Source: Paraburkholderia bannensis (GTDB lineage: Bacteria > Pseudomonadota > Gammaproteobacteria > Burkholderiales > Burkholderiaceae). Taken from it: 64,000 nt of DNA. Both the position numbers and the translations under genes were made by a program. The notes beneath the pieces were generated by a model, which saw nothing but the letters and a program-made list of their open reading frames with translations, was not told the origin of the DNA and did not search any database. The stretch spans positions 1-64,000 of the forward strand of contig NZ_JACHBW010000024.1 of assembly GCF_014200455.1 (NCBI RefSeq). The letters run 5' to 3'. Below are positions 41,642 to 50,988 of the stretch, one piece after another (the stretch's first letter is position 1; the number at the start of each line of letters is the position of its first letter).

Positions 41642-42552
41642 GCTGCCTCCTTTGATTCGGTATCCGCTGCATCGACGAGCGCGCGCAGCGTGCGATAACC
41701 CTTCTGCGCGTATTCATACGACGGCGCGATCACGGGATCCTGCTCGGCTTCCACGACGAGCCAGCCGCGATAACCGTGCCGCTTGAGCCGCGCGATGATG
41801 GACGGAAAATCCACCGCGCCGTCGCCCGGCACCGAGAACGCGCCCGCAAGGACCGCGTCCAGAAAGCTCCAGTTGCGATTGCGCGCGAGCTTCACGACCG
41901 CGGGGCGCACATCCTTGCAGTGCACGTGGCATACGCGCGCGATGTGCTTGTCGAGTTCCTTCACCGGATCGCCGCCCGCGAAGGTGATATGGCCCGCGTC
42001 GAACAGCAGGCCCACGGCGTCGCTGGTGCGCGCCATCAGCCTGTCGACGTCGGCGGGTGTTTCCACATACGCGCCCATGTGATGATGGTAGGCCAGACGC
42101 ACGCCGCGCGAGAGCGTGTGCTGCGCGAATCGCTCGACACGCGCGGCGTACTCGTCCCACTGCTGTTCGCTGAAAAAACGCGGACGCTGATACAGCGGGC
42201 GCGGCGCGCCCTGAATCGAATCGGCGACTTCCCCATACACCATCACCGTCGCGCCGTTGCGGGCGAGCAGGTCCAGATGCGGGTCCACGGCGGCGATCTC
42301 TTCCTCGACGCTGCGCCGGGCGAGCATGCCCGAATACCAGCCCGACACCAGCGAGAGATCGTACTGCGCGAGCAGCGCCTTGAGCGCCTGCGGTTCGCGC
42401 GGAAACTTGTTGCCGAGCTCGAAGCCTTCGTAGCCGATCTCGCGCCCTTCGGTGAGCGCCGTGGAAAGCGGCGTCTCGCCGCCCAGCGAGGGTAAATCGT
42501 CGTTCATCCACGACAGCGGATTGATGCCGATGCGTACGTCAAATGCGCTCAT
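41638..42552 (-). CDS. iolE: Inosose dehydratase
   Basis: A 304-residue TIM-barrel enzyme converting 2-keto-myo-inositol to 3D-(3,5/4)-trihydroxycyclohexane-1,2-dione. It has IGINPLSWMNDDLPSLGGETPL at the start, YHHHMGAYVETPADVD, LFDAGHITFAGGDP and HVHCKDVRPAV, supplying the metal ligands typical of the AP-endonuclease-2 fold of IolE. The start at 42552 gives the usual length. It lies 19 bases after iolD and overlaps iolB. Confidence 0.95.
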   Translation of the reverse strand: MSAFDVRIGINPLSWMNDDLPSLGGETPLSTALTEGREIGYEGFELGNKFPREPQALKALLAQYDLSLVSGWYSGMLARRSVEEEIAAVDPHLDLLARNGATVMVYGEVADSIQGAPRPLYQRPRFFSEQQWDEYAARVERFAQHTLSRGVRLAYHHHMGAYVETPADVDRLMARTSDAVGLLFDAGHITFAGGDPVKELDKHIARVCHVHCKDVRPAVVKLARNRNWSFLDAVLAGAFSVPGDGAVDFPSIIARLKRHGYRGWLVVEAEQDPVIAPSYEYAQKGYRTLRALVDAADTESKEAA

Positions 42553-42571
42553 GTGCGTGCCTCGAATCTCG

Positions 42572-44557
42572 TCATGCGTTGGATGTGGAGTCGTCGTTGG
42601 CGTCGTCGCGCTCAATGGCTTTCGGCGCGCGGCCGCCGCGTTCGGCGAGCTTGTCGTCATAGCGTTCGCGCGCCTCGCGCACGGCGGCGCGCGGCGAGAC
42701 CTCGGGCACCGCCACTTCCCACCACCAGCCGCCGTCCTCGGTCGTGCGGGCAGGATCGGTGTCGATGCTGATGAGGTAGGTGCGCGCGGCCGCGCGGGCG
42801 CGTTGCAGCGCTGCTTCGAGTTCCGCGACGTTGGCGACATGCTCGGCCTGTGCGCCCAGCGAGCGCGCGTGCGAGGCGAAATCGATGCGCGGCGCGCCCA
42901 GCGGCCCTTGCGCGCAATCGTCGAAAAGATTGTTGAAGGGTGCGCTGCCGCAGGCCTGTTGCAGCCGGTTGATGCAGCCGTAGCCGCGATTGTCGAGCAC
43001 CACGATGATGAGCTTCGCACCGAGCATCACCGAAGTAGCGATCTCGCTGTTCATCATCAGATAGCTGCCGTCGCCGACCATCACGATCACTTCGCGTTCG
43101 GGTCGCGCAAGCTTCGCGCCCAGGCCTCCGGCGATCTCGTAGCCCATGCACGAGTAGCCGTATTCGACGTGATACGCGCCGGGCTGGCCCGCGCGCCAGA
43201 GCTTGTGCAACTCGGCGGGCAGGGTGCCGGCCGCGCACACGACGATATCTTCGGTATCCGAATGGCTGGACGAGCGTTGCACCGCGCCGATCACATCGGC
43301 ATCGTACGGCAGGCAGTGACGTTCTTGCGGCGCGTGCGTGAGCCGCTCCACGGTGGTGCGCCAGTCGTTGGCCCGATGCAGCGCGTTGGCGCTCCAGCCG
43401 CCTTCGGCGCGCCAGTTGACGAGCGCTTCGTCGAGCGCGGCGAGCGCGAGCTTCGCATCGGCTTGCACGGCTACGCTGTTGAGCTTGAGCGTATCGAAGC
43501 CGTTGGCGTTGATGCTGACCATGCGCGCATTCGCGAACAGCGAATTCGAGCCGGTGGTGAAATCCTGCAAACGCGTGCCCACGGCGAGCACGCAATCGGC
43601 TTCGCTGGCGAGTGAATTGGCGGCGGGCGATCCCGTCACGCCGACGGCGCCCGCATTGAGCGGATCGTCCCACGCAAGCGAGCCTTTGCCGGCCTGTGTT
43701 TCCACCACGGGAATGCCATGCGAGGCCGCAAAGGCCTGCAATTGTGGCGCGGCGCGCGAATACAGCACGCCGCCGCCCGCGACGATCAGCGGACGCTTCG
43801 CGCGCAGCAGTTGCGTAACGGCTGCGTCGATTTCGGTTTGCACTGGCGCGGGGGCGTGGAAGGTGACGAGGCGAGGCGTGAAGAAGCTCGCCGGATAGTC
43901 CCAGGCCATCGTCTGCACGTCCTGCGGCAGCGCCAGCGTGACGGGGCCGCACAGCGCCGCGTCGGTGAGCACGCGCAGCGCGCGGGGCAAGGCGTTGAGC
44001 AGTTGCGCCGGATGGACGATGCGGTCGAAATAGCGCGAAACCGGCTTGAGCGCGTCGTTGGCGGATAGTCCGCCATCCTGAAGATCTTCGATCTGCTGGA
44101 GTACGGGGTCCGGCTCGCGCGACACGAAGATATCGCCGGGCAGCAGCAGGACCGGCAGACGGTTCACGTGGGCGAGCGCGGCCGCGGTGACGAGATTCGT
44201 CGCGCCAGGTCCGATGGAGGTGGTGACCGCCATCATGCGACGGCGGAAATGCGCCTTCGCGTAGGCGATCGCGCTGTGCGCCATGGCTTGCTCGTTGTGC
44301 GCGCGCAGCGTCGGCAATTCATGGCGATACTGGTAGAGCGCTTCGCCGAGGCCCGCCACGTTGCCGTGCCCGAAGATCGCGAACACGCCGCCGAACAGCG
44401 GCTCGGTGCGGCCCGAGCCATCCTCGCAGGCCACGCGCTGCGCCGCCAGATAGCGCACCAGCGCTTGCGCCGCGGTCAGACGCACGGTCGCGCCGGGCGT
44501 CTGTTCCTGCGCGTGTTCGTGAGCCGCACCGGCGATAGGAGCGATGCGTTGATTCAT
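42572..44557 (-). CDS. iolD: 3D-(3,5/4)-trihydroxycyclohexane-1,2-dione acylhydrolase
   Basis: A 661-residue thiamine-diphosphate enzyme that opens the inositol ring to 5-deoxy-D-glucuronate. The ThDP fold is shown by GIFAIFGHGNVAGLGEAL near the N-terminus (with the catalytic Glu region), MAVTTSIGPGATNLVTAAA, and the ThDP/Mg motif GDGSYLMMNSEIATSVMLG (GDG...N). Full length. Its ATG overlaps the iolC stop (ATGA). Confidence 0.95.
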   Translation of the reverse strand: MNQRIAPIAGAAHEHAQEQTPGATVRLTAAQALVRYLAAQRVACEDGSGRTEPLFGGVFAIFGHGNVAGLGEALYQYRHELPTLRAHNEQAMAHSAIAYAKAHFRRRMMAVTTSIGPGATNLVTAAALAHVNRLPVLLLPGDIFVSREPDPVLQQIEDLQDGGLSANDALKPVSRYFDRIVHPAQLLNALPRALRVLTDAALCGPVTLALPQDVQTMAWDYPASFFTPRLVTFHAPAPVQTEIDAAVTQLLRAKRPLIVAGGGVLYSRAAPQLQAFAASHGIPVVETQAGKGSLAWDDPLNAGAVGVTGSPAANSLASEADCVLAVGTRLQDFTTGSNSLFANARMVSINANGFDTLKLNSVAVQADAKLALAALDEALVNWRAEGGWSANALHRANDWRTTVERLTHAPQERHCLPYDADVIGAVQRSSSHSDTEDIVVCAAGTLPAELHKLWRAGQPGAYHVEYGYSCMGYEIAGGLGAKLARPEREVIVMVGDGSYLMMNSEIATSVMLGAKLIIVVLDNRGYGCINRLQQACGSAPFNNLFDDCAQGPLGAPRIDFASHARSLGAQAEHVANVAELEAALQRARAAARTYLISIDTDPARTTEDGGWWWEVAVPEVSPRAAVREARERYDDKLAERGGRAPKAIERDDANDDSTSNA

Positions 44558-46566
44558 GCCGCTTTCTCCTCATGTGCGATGTGGCCGTGCGGCTGCGCCC
44601 GAGTCTGACTGCGCGCCGCGCGCCACGCCGCGATCAGCGTCTCGAATGCGTGCCGCACGCGGGCGATCACTTCCTTGTCGTCGATTTCGCCCTTGAGCCA
44701 CGCGAGGCTTGGCTCGTAGAAGATCGTGCGGCCGACCGTGAAGCCCCGGCAGGTGTGCGACGCGGCGGCAGCGGCGAAACCGCCCATTAGCTGCTCCATC
44801 GGCGCGGACAGGCCCAGCAGGACGACGCCGCGACAATGCGGATCGCGTTCGGCGATCAGCGCGTCGATCTCGCACCACTGCGCCGCGTCCACCGGTTCGA
44901 GCTTCCACCACTCGGGATAGAGGCCGATGTTGTAGAGCCGCTTGAGGGCGCGATAGATCGTGTCGGGCGCGTTCGGCTTGCCGTTGAGCTTTGGCGGAAT
45001 CACTTCGAGCAGCAGTTCGTGGCCGCTCGCCTGCACGGCGTCGTAGAGCGCGCGCAATTGTGCTTCCTGTTCGAGGCGTTGCTCGATGGGTTCATCGGGA
45101 TGGAACTGCACGAGGCACTTGACCGTGTGGCCGATGGGCCAGGCGGCAAGCGTCGTGCCAATCGAGCGGCCATGATCGAATACCAGCGGCACCGAACCGG
45201 GCAACTCCACCGGACGGCCGATCCACCAGTCGCGCCCGGTCGCCGCATTGAGCGCGTCCTGGCCGTAACGGTCGTCGATCAGCACGCCGATCTTGCCCTG
45301 CAGGCCGAGTGCGCTTTCGGTTTGCGCAACGGCTTCGACGAACAGGTTTTTCAGGTAGGAGATGCGCGTTTCACTCGCGCCGGTCTGCTGTGCGAGATCG
45401 AAGAACTGGTTGCGATGATCGAAGGCGAAACCGAGCACTTCATCGTATTGCTTGCGCGCGGGCGTGACGCGGTGCAGGCGCGCGAGCGTCGCGTCGCGAT
45501 CCGGGCGGCGCATACGTACCGGGTCCGCCTGCGCTTCGCGCAAGAAATAATCGAGTTCGGCGGGCGTGGGCATGGCGGGCGCGCAGCCGTGGCGCGAGAC
45601 CACCAGCGCGCCGCAGGCGTTGGCCGAGCGCGCGCAATCTTCCAGCGGCGCATCGCGCAGCCAGCCCGAAAGGAAGCCCGAGGCGAACGCGTCGCCCGCG
45701 CCCAGCACATTGAGCACGTCCACTTCGACGCCGCGCTGCATCGGCAGATCGTCGAGCGAGGCGGGCACCGCGCCTTCGACGATCTGGCAGCCAAGCGGCC
45801 CGCGCTTGACCAGCAGCGTCGCGGCGGTGAGCTCGCGCACACGCTTGAGCGCCGCGACCAGATCGTCCTGGCCGCCCGCGATGCGGAATTCTTCCTCGGT
45901 GCCGATCACCAGATCGAACTGCGGCAGGATGCGCTGGATATGTTCGCTCACCCCGGCGCTGGCAACGAAGCGGGTTTCGCCATCGGCCTTGCCGGTGAGG
46001 CCCCACAGCACCGGACGGTAGTCGATATCCAGCACCGTGCGCACGTTGTTGCGGCGCGCGTATTCCAGCGCCTTGAGGCTGGTGCGGTTGACGTGTTCGG
46101 TGGAGAAGTGCGTGCCGGTGATCAGCAGAGCCTTCGACGAGGCAATGAACGCTTCGTCGAAATCGGCCGGATCGACGGCCATATCGGCGCAATTCTCGCG
46201 ATAGAAGATCAGCGGGAAGGTGTCGCGGTCCTTGATGCCCAGCAGCACGAGCGCGGTGAGGCGGTCGTGATCGATGCGAATGTGGCTGGTATCGCAGCCT
46301 TCCTTTGCCAGTGTTTCGGTGAGGAAACGGCCCATATGATCGTCGCCGACGCGCGTGAGCATGGCCGATTTCAGCCCGAGACGCGCGCAGCCAAACGCGA
46401 TGTTCGCCGACGAGCCGCCCAGATATTTCGAGAACGTGGACACATCCTCAAGCCGCGCGCCCACCTGCTGTGCGTAAAGATCGACGCCAAGGCGCCCCAG
46501 GCAGACGATATCGCGGCTGCGTCCGGTAGCGAAGCGTGACGACGGGTTCGTGACAGAGCTTGTCAT
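44554..46566 (-). CDS. iolC: 5-dehydro-2-deoxygluconokinase fused to DUF2090 aldolase-like domain
   Basis: A 670-residue fusion. Residues ~1-335 are a PfkB-family sugar kinase (CLGRLGVDLYAQQVGARLEDV, KYLGGSSANIAFGCARLGL, catalytic VLGAGDAFASGFLSGWL) phosphorylating 5-dehydro-2-deoxygluconate. Residues ~350-660 are a DUF2090 TIM barrel (KIGVLIDDRYGQDALNAATG, WWIGRPVELPGS, VFDHGRSIG) thought to act as the IolJ-type aldolase giving dihydroxyacetone phosphate and malonate semialdehyde. No separate iolJ is in the locus, which supports that. The start at 46566 has AGGA six bases upstream; another ATG two codons earlier abuts that site. Confidence 0.93.
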   Translation of the reverse strand: MTSSVTNPSSRFATGRSRDIVCLGRLGVDLYAQQVGARLEDVSTFSKYLGGSSANIAFGCARLGLKSAMLTRVGDDHMGRFLTETLAKEGCDTSHIRIDHDRLTALVLLGIKDRDTFPLIFYRENCADMAVDPADFDEAFIASSKALLITGTHFSTEHVNRTSLKALEYARRNNVRTVLDIDYRPVLWGLTGKADGETRFVASAGVSEHIQRILPQFDLVIGTEEEFRIAGGQDDLVAALKRVRELTAATLLVKRGPLGCQIVEGAVPASLDDLPMQRGVEVDVLNVLGAGDAFASGFLSGWLRDAPLEDCARSANACGALVVSRHGCAPAMPTPAELDYFLREAQADPVRMRRPDRDATLARLHRVTPARKQYDEVLGFAFDHRNQFFDLAQQTGASETRISYLKNLFVEAVAQTESALGLQGKIGVLIDDRYGQDALNAATGRDWWIGRPVELPGSVPLVFDHGRSIGTTLAAWPIGHTVKCLVQFHPDEPIEQRLEQEAQLRALYDAVQASGHELLLEVIPPKLNGKPNAPDTIYRALKRLYNIGLYPEWWKLEPVDAAQWCEIDALIAERDPHCRGVVLLGLSAPMEQLMGGFAAAAASHTCRGFTVGRTIFYEPSLAWLKGEIDDKEVIARVRHAFETLIAAWRAARSQTRAQPHGHIAHEEKAA

Positions 46567-46589
46567 GTGCATTCCTGATGAATTCGGTA

Positions 46590-47411
46590 TCAGATGGTGG
46601 CGCCGTCGAGTTCGGCGATCATCTTCTGCATTTCCGCGCCGCCCGCCATCATGTCGAGGACTTCGTTCTTGGTGATCGTGTCCTTCGTGTAGGTGCCAAG
46701 CGAGCGGCCGCGATTGAGCAGCGTGAAGGAATCGCCGATCGGATACGCGTGATGGACGTTGTGGGTGATGAAGATCACCGAAATGCCTTTGGCGCGCGCC
46801 GCATGAATCAGCTTGAGCACGTTGAAACTTTGCTTGACGCCGAGCGCGGCGGTCGGCTCGTCCAGAATCAGTACCCGCGCGCCAAAGTGGATCGCCCGCG
46901 CAATCGCCAGACACTGGCGCTCGCCGCCCGACATCGTGCCGATGGCCTGATGCGGATCGCGCACATGGATGCCCATTTCGGCGAGGCGATCGCGGGCGAT
47001 GGTTGCGCTCGCATCGAGATCCATCACATTGATGAAGCCGAACAGCTTCTTTTGCGGCTCGCGGCCCATGAAGAAGTTGCGCGCCACCGACAGCAGCGGC
47101 ACCAGCGCGAGATCCTGATACACCGTCGCGATGCCCAGATCGAGTGCGTCCTTGGGCGATTCGAAACGCACCGGTTTGCCATCGACATAGTACTCGCCGG
47201 TGGTGGGCGCATGGACGCCGGCGAGCGTCTTGATGAGCGTGGACTTGCCCGCGCCGTTGTCGCCCAGCAGGCAGTGCACTTCGCCGCGGCGTAGTTTCAG
47301 CGTCACGCCGTTGAGCGCGATCACTTTGCCGAAGTGCTTGCTGACGTTGTCGAGCGCGAGAATATAGTCTGCGTTGGCAGACGTTTGAACCGTTTGAGTG
47401 GTGTCCGACAT
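46590..47411 (-). CDS. Sugar (inositol) ABC transporter ATPase
   Basis: A 273-residue ABC ATPase of the carbohydrate uptake-2 type: Walker A GDNGAGKST, signature MSGGERQCLAIARAI, Walker B VLILDEPTAALG, switch His in FITHNVH. Unlike RbsA or MglA it has one nucleotide-binding domain, as in the FrcA group, so a homodimer energises the permease. It lies between iolC (23 bases) and the permease gene (13 bases), so inositol or a stereoisomer is the likely substrate. Confidence 0.92.
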   Translation of the reverse strand: MSDTTQTVQTSANADYILALDNVSKHFGKVIALNGVTLKLRRGEVHCLLGDNGAGKSTLIKTLAGVHAPTTGEYYVDGKPVRFESPKDALDLGIATVYQDLALVPLLSVARNFFMGREPQKKLFGFINVMDLDASATIARDRLAEMGIHVRDPHQAIGTMSGGERQCLAIARAIHFGARVLILDEPTAALGVKQSFNVLKLIHAARAKGISVIFITHNVHHAYPIGDSFTLLNRGRSLGTYTKDTITKNEVLDMMAGGAEMQKMIAELDGATI

Positions 47412-47424
47412 GTTGGCCTCCGGC

Positions 47425-48594
47425 TTACGATTGCGCGACGCGGCGGCGCACATAGTGGTTGAACAGCACGGCGACCAGCAGCATGCCGCCGAGGAACACG
47501 CGGAACCAGTCCGAATCGATGTTCGTGTAGGTGATGCCGATCTGCACCACGCCGAAGATCAGTGCGCCAAACGCAGCCCCGATCACCGATCCATAGCCGC
47601 CCGTGAGCAGCGAGCCGCCAATCACCGCGGCGATGATCGCTTCGAATTCCTTCTGCAGGCCACGGTCTGCAGCGGCCGAGCCGATATCGCACACCTGCAG
47701 CACCGCGAACAGGCACGAGCAGAACGCCGTCAGCATGAAGAGCGAAATCTTGACGCGCTTGACCGGCACGCCCACGTTCTTGGCGGCGTTCGCGTCGCCG
47801 CCCACGGCGAAGATCCAGTTGCCGTAGCGCGTTTTCGCCAGCGTGAATGCGCCGATGATGACGAGCGCGATCCACCACAGAATCACCTTCGGAATGCCCG
47901 GCACGAGCGGCTGGCCGTTATCGAGCATCTTGCCGATGCCGATATGCGCGAGCCCCACGAACAGGCCCTTGAATGCGGTGCCGTGAAAAAGCAGGTTGGT
48001 GATGAAGTCGGCTTTGGCGACGTCGCCCACGCCCGAGACGATGGTGCGGTCGGCGAACATGATCGAGAGCGCAAGCGTGAGGCCGCGCAGGATGAACAGG
48101 AACGCCAGCGTGACGATGAACGAGGGCAGCCGCGTGCGCATCACGAGATAGCCGTTGAGCGCGCCAAGGGCGGTGCAGCCCACGAAGGCGAACAGGATCG
48201 ACAGCGCAATAGGCCAGTGGAAATACATGGTGGGAATGGCGACCATCATGCCCGCGAAGCCGATCATCGAACCGATGGAAAGATCGAACTCGCCGGCAAT
48301 CATCAACAGACACGCGCCAACGGAAAGGATGCCTAAATAAGCGGCCACTTGAGACCAGTTCATGACGCCGTCGAGGTCGAACATCCCGGACCCGCCTGCG
48401 CCAATCGCGAACACGGCGAACACGAGTACGGTTCCCGAAATCGCGGCGAATTCGGGACGGCCAAGCAGATGACCGAACCACGATTCTTTGCGCACGCGTT
48501 CGTCGCCTGCGGCCGCGGCGTTCGAGGCGGGCGGCGTGGCGGCGTCGCTGCCGTCCGGTGCGTGCGAGGGAAAGTGTTTGCCGGCTACACCCAT
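47425..48594 (-). CDS. Sugar (inositol) ABC transporter permease
   Basis: A 389-residue RbsC/FrcC-type permease with about ten helices. An N-terminal cytoplasmic tail of 45 residues (PSHAPDGSDAATPPASNAAA) precedes helix 1. Signatures: GEFDLSIGSMIGFAGMM, TRLPSFIVTLAFLFILRGLTL, GNWIFAVGGDANAAKNVGVPV and AAVIGGSLLTGGYGSVIGAAFGALI. It forms the membrane channel for the binding protein encoded upstream. Confidence 0.92.
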   Translation of the reverse strand: MGVAGKHFPSHAPDGSDAATPPASNAAAAGDERVRKESWFGHLLGRPEFAAISGTVLVFAVFAIGAGGSGMFDLDGVMNWSQVAAYLGILSVGACLLMIAGEFDLSIGSMIGFAGMMVAIPTMYFHWPIALSILFAFVGCTALGALNGYLVMRTRLPSFIVTLAFLFILRGLTLALSIMFADRTIVSGVGDVAKADFITNLLFHGTAFKGLFVGLAHIGIGKMLDNGQPLVPGIPKVILWWIALVIIGAFTLAKTRYGNWIFAVGGDANAAKNVGVPVKRVKISLFMLTAFCSCLFAVLQVCDIGSAAADRGLQKEFEAIIAAVIGGSLLTGGYGSVIGAAFGALIFGVVQIGITYTNIDSDWFRVFLGGMLLVAVLFNHYVRRRVAQS

Positions 48595-48757
48595 GATGTC
48601 TCCTTGTCGACCAGAGTTGGCGCTTTAGCGCTGACTCTGGTCCCATGCATAGCAACCCCGGAACTGTGCGTAATGACAGGAACCGGTAATTAGACGCGCG
48701 GCTTTGCAGGTTTGAGGCGAAGCAGGTTTGCGCCGCCGCGCGTGACTGACAATAAGA

Positions 48758-48774
48758 ACCGCTAGATCAGCGGT
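48758..48774 (-). promoter_or_regulatory. Hairpin over the stop codon of the binding protein gene
   Basis: ACCGCT (48758-48763) with AGCGGT (48769-48774) encloses the stop codon of the binding protein gene. The 172-bp gap to the permease gene starts here. Such hairpins often stabilise binding-protein mRNA or partly terminate, giving more binding protein than permease. Confidence 0.4.
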
Positions 48775-49840
48775 ACTGACCCGCGTACTTCACGACCTTG
48801 TCCAGATTCTCTTTGGTGATGAAGCCGGGACCCGAGCGGATGTTCTTCGGGCCGTAGGACGGTTGCAGGCCATAGGTGTCGAGGCGCTGCTTGAACTTGG
48901 GATTCGCTTCGAGGATCTGGCGGATCTTCGCGGGATCGGTGGTGTGATCCTTCTTCACGATCGCCAGCACGGCCACCGGGATATAGCCTTGCAGGTAGGG
49001 CTGCTGGTCGATGGCGAACTGGATCGTGCCGGCGCGAATCGCCTTGGCGATTTCATCCGAGAAGTCGAAGGTGCAGAAGTAGATCTTGCCCGCTAGGCCC
49101 ATCTGCTGGACCGCCTTGAGCGTGGCTGCCGCCGGCACCGGGCCGAGCGTGAGAATCGCGCCGGTGTTCGGGTGATTACGCAGGAAGGCGCTCACCTTCG
49201 ACTGGATTTCCGTCGGGTCCTGGCCCGAGTCGATCGTCGAGCTCTTGTAGTCCACGCCGATGGCGTCCGCGAAACCCCGGCAGCGATCGAACGACACCGT
49301 ATTGGTGGCGATGTGGTTCACGCACAGGAACGACTTCACGCCTGCGGCCTTGGCCTTTTCGCCGGCCGCGTGGCCCGCCACGTATTCGGGCTGGCCTACG
49401 TGCATGATCGCGCCGAGTTGCTCGCTCTGTTCCTCGGTGCCCGAATTGATGGTGACGAGCGGGATCTTCTTGGCCGTGACCTTGCCGATCGAGCTCTTGA
49501 GTACGTCGAAATCGGCGATGGTGGTGATGACGCCGTCGTAGTTGCGCGCGGCTGCCTGTTCGATCAGACGCGCCATGTCGGCGATGTCGCCGTTGGGCGG
49601 ATTGCGGTAATCGGTTTCGACGTTGAAGTCTTCGTCGGCCTGCTTGATGGCGTTCTTGATCACGTTCCACCACGAGTCCGAATCCGGCGCGTGGCTAATG
49701 AGGACGAAGTGGGCGTCGGCGGCCTGCGCCGTTTGTGTGGCCATTACGCTCAAGCCGGCGCTCAAGCCAGTGAAGCCCGCTGCCAGCGTGATTGCCGCAG
49801 CCAGCCTTCGGAGCATGGTCTTGCCCTTGCGTTGCGTCAT
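48767..49840 (-). CDS. Periplasmic sugar (inositol) binding protein
   Basis: A 357-residue Peripla_BP_4-type protein with a Sec signal (LRRLAAAITLAAGFTGLSAGLSVMATQTAQAADA). The mature part starts HFVLISHAPDSDSWWNVIKNAIKQA and includes GVITTIADFDVLKSSI, LVTINSGTEEQSEQLGAIMHVGQ and FAIDQQPYLQGYIPV, the standard sugar-binding segments. It delivers the ligand to the importer encoded downstream. The ATG at 49840 follows GGTGGAG; an in-frame GTG three codons earlier lies within that site. Confidence 0.92.
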   Translation of the reverse strand: MTQRKGKTMLRRLAAAITLAAGFTGLSAGLSVMATQTAQAADAHFVLISHAPDSDSWWNVIKNAIKQADEDFNVETDYRNPPNGDIADMARLIEQAAARNYDGVITTIADFDVLKSSIGKVTAKKIPLVTINSGTEEQSEQLGAIMHVGQPEYVAGHAAGEKAKAAGVKSFLCVNHIATNTVSFDRCRGFADAIGVDYKSSTIDSGQDPTEIQSKVSAFLRNHPNTGAILTLGPVPAAATLKAVQQMGLAGKIYFCTFDFSDEIAKAIRAGTIQFAIDQQPYLQGYIPVAVLAIVKKDHTTDPAKIRQILEANPKFKQRLDTYGLQPSYGPKNIRSGPGFITKENLDKVVKYAGQYR

Positions 49841-49938
49841 TGTCTCCACCTTTCTCGGTCTGTCGTTCGTTTTTGGGGTGAGCCCCGTGAGCGAATTCTC
49901 CGGCGCTCATCGACAAGATTAGGCGATCGTCAGAACGC

Positions 49939-49998
49939 TTGCAACAGAAATTTCATTGCAAATAAAAATGGAAAATCTGTTCCAATCCAATCTCGCGC
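49939..49998. promoter_or_regulatory. Divergent iol promoter/operator region
   Basis: Between the binding-protein and RpiR-type genes: TTGCAA at 49939-49944 and 49956-49961 around a GAAATTTC palindrome (49947-49954), then TGGAA-N6-TTCCA (49969-49984), then a perfect -10 TATAAT (49993-49998) facing the regulator gene. No good -35 exists. The dyads are candidate sites for the RpiR/IolR-type repressor. Confidence 0.5.
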
Positions 49999-50097
49999 TG
50001 CCTATAATCGGCTCCGTTAGCCTTCGCCCGAAGGCCCGCCCAGCAAGGGTTTGCGGCAGTGCGGCAAATGGCAGGGAAAAATGCAGGGAAAACGATC

Positions 50098-50988
50098 ATG
50101 GCGGATGAAACCAGCGACGCTGTAGCAGGCGTAGACGAATTGATGCAGCGCATCGCACACGAGTACGAAGCGTTGCCGCGGCAGCTCAAAAGCATCGCAA
50201 CGTATATCGAGCAGAACCGCGCGAGCGTGATGATGGACCGAACCAGCGACATCGCCGCGAGTTGCGGCGTGCATCCGTCGGCGGTGGTGCGCTTTGCGCA
50301 GCGCTTCGGCTTTTCGGGTTTTTCCGATCTGCAGGCGGTGTTTCGCCAGGCGTATGCGGGGCAGGGCGTGTCGGCCACGAGTTACCAGCAGCGCATTCGC
50401 CAGTTGATCGACGCAAAGGACGGCGAGGCCAGCCCGGAACTGGGCGGCACGGTGGCGCGCGAATTCATCGGCGCGTGCCGCAGCGGGCTGGACGAACTGG
50501 AAGCGGGCCTCGACGACGCGCAATTCGACGCCGCCGTGCAGATGCTCGAACACGCCGACAACATTTACGTGATCGGCGTGCGCCGCTCGTTCCCGGTGGC
50601 GAGCTACATCGTCTATGCGTTGCAGCACACGCGCAAGCGCGTGCATCTGGTCTCGGGCCTGGGTGGCATGTATCACGAGCAGATTCGCAGCGTGAAGAAG
50701 GGCGACGTGGTGGTGGCGATCAGCTTCGCGCCCTACGGCAAGGAGACGCAGTACTGCCTGCGCACGGCGCAGCAGCATCAGGCGAAAACGCTGGTGATTA
50801 CCGACAGCCAGCTCTCGCCACTGGCGCGTCACGCCGATGCGCAACTCTATGTGAAGGAGGGGAGCGCGTTTGCGTTCCGCTCGCTGACCAGCACGTTCTG
50901 TCTGTGCCAGGCGCTGTTCGTGGCGCTCGCGTACCGGCTCGAACTCAACGTAGAAGAATCGACCGACCCTGGAGGATACGATGACTGA
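50098..50988 (+). CDS. RpiR-family regulator of the inositol locus
   Basis: A 296-residue regulator with an N-terminal RpiR HTH (residues ~10-85: RQLKSIATYIEQNRASVMMDRTSDIAASCGVHPSAVVRFAQRFGFSGFSDLQ split over two helices) and a SIS domain that senses a sugar phosphate (about 125-270: ADNIYVIGVRRSFPVASYI, VVVAISFAPYGKET). It is divergent from the importer gene and overlaps iolG, so it probably represses the locus until a pathway phosphate appears. The start at 50098 has AGGGA upstream; an in-frame ATG at 50068 is possible. Confidence 0.88.
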   Translation: MADETSDAVAGVDELMQRIAHEYEALPRQLKSIATYIEQNRASVMMDRTSDIAASCGVHPSAVVRFAQRFGFSGFSDLQAVFRQAYAGQGVSATSYQQRIRQLIDAKDGEASPELGGTVAREFIGACRSGLDELEAGLDDAQFDAAVQMLEHADNIYVIGVRRSFPVASYIVYALQHTRKRVHLVSGLGGMYHEQIRSVKKGDVVVAISFAPYGKETQYCLRTAQQHQAKTLVITDSQLSPLARHADAQLYVKEGSAFAFRSLTSTFCLCQALFVALAYRLELNVEESTDPGGYDD

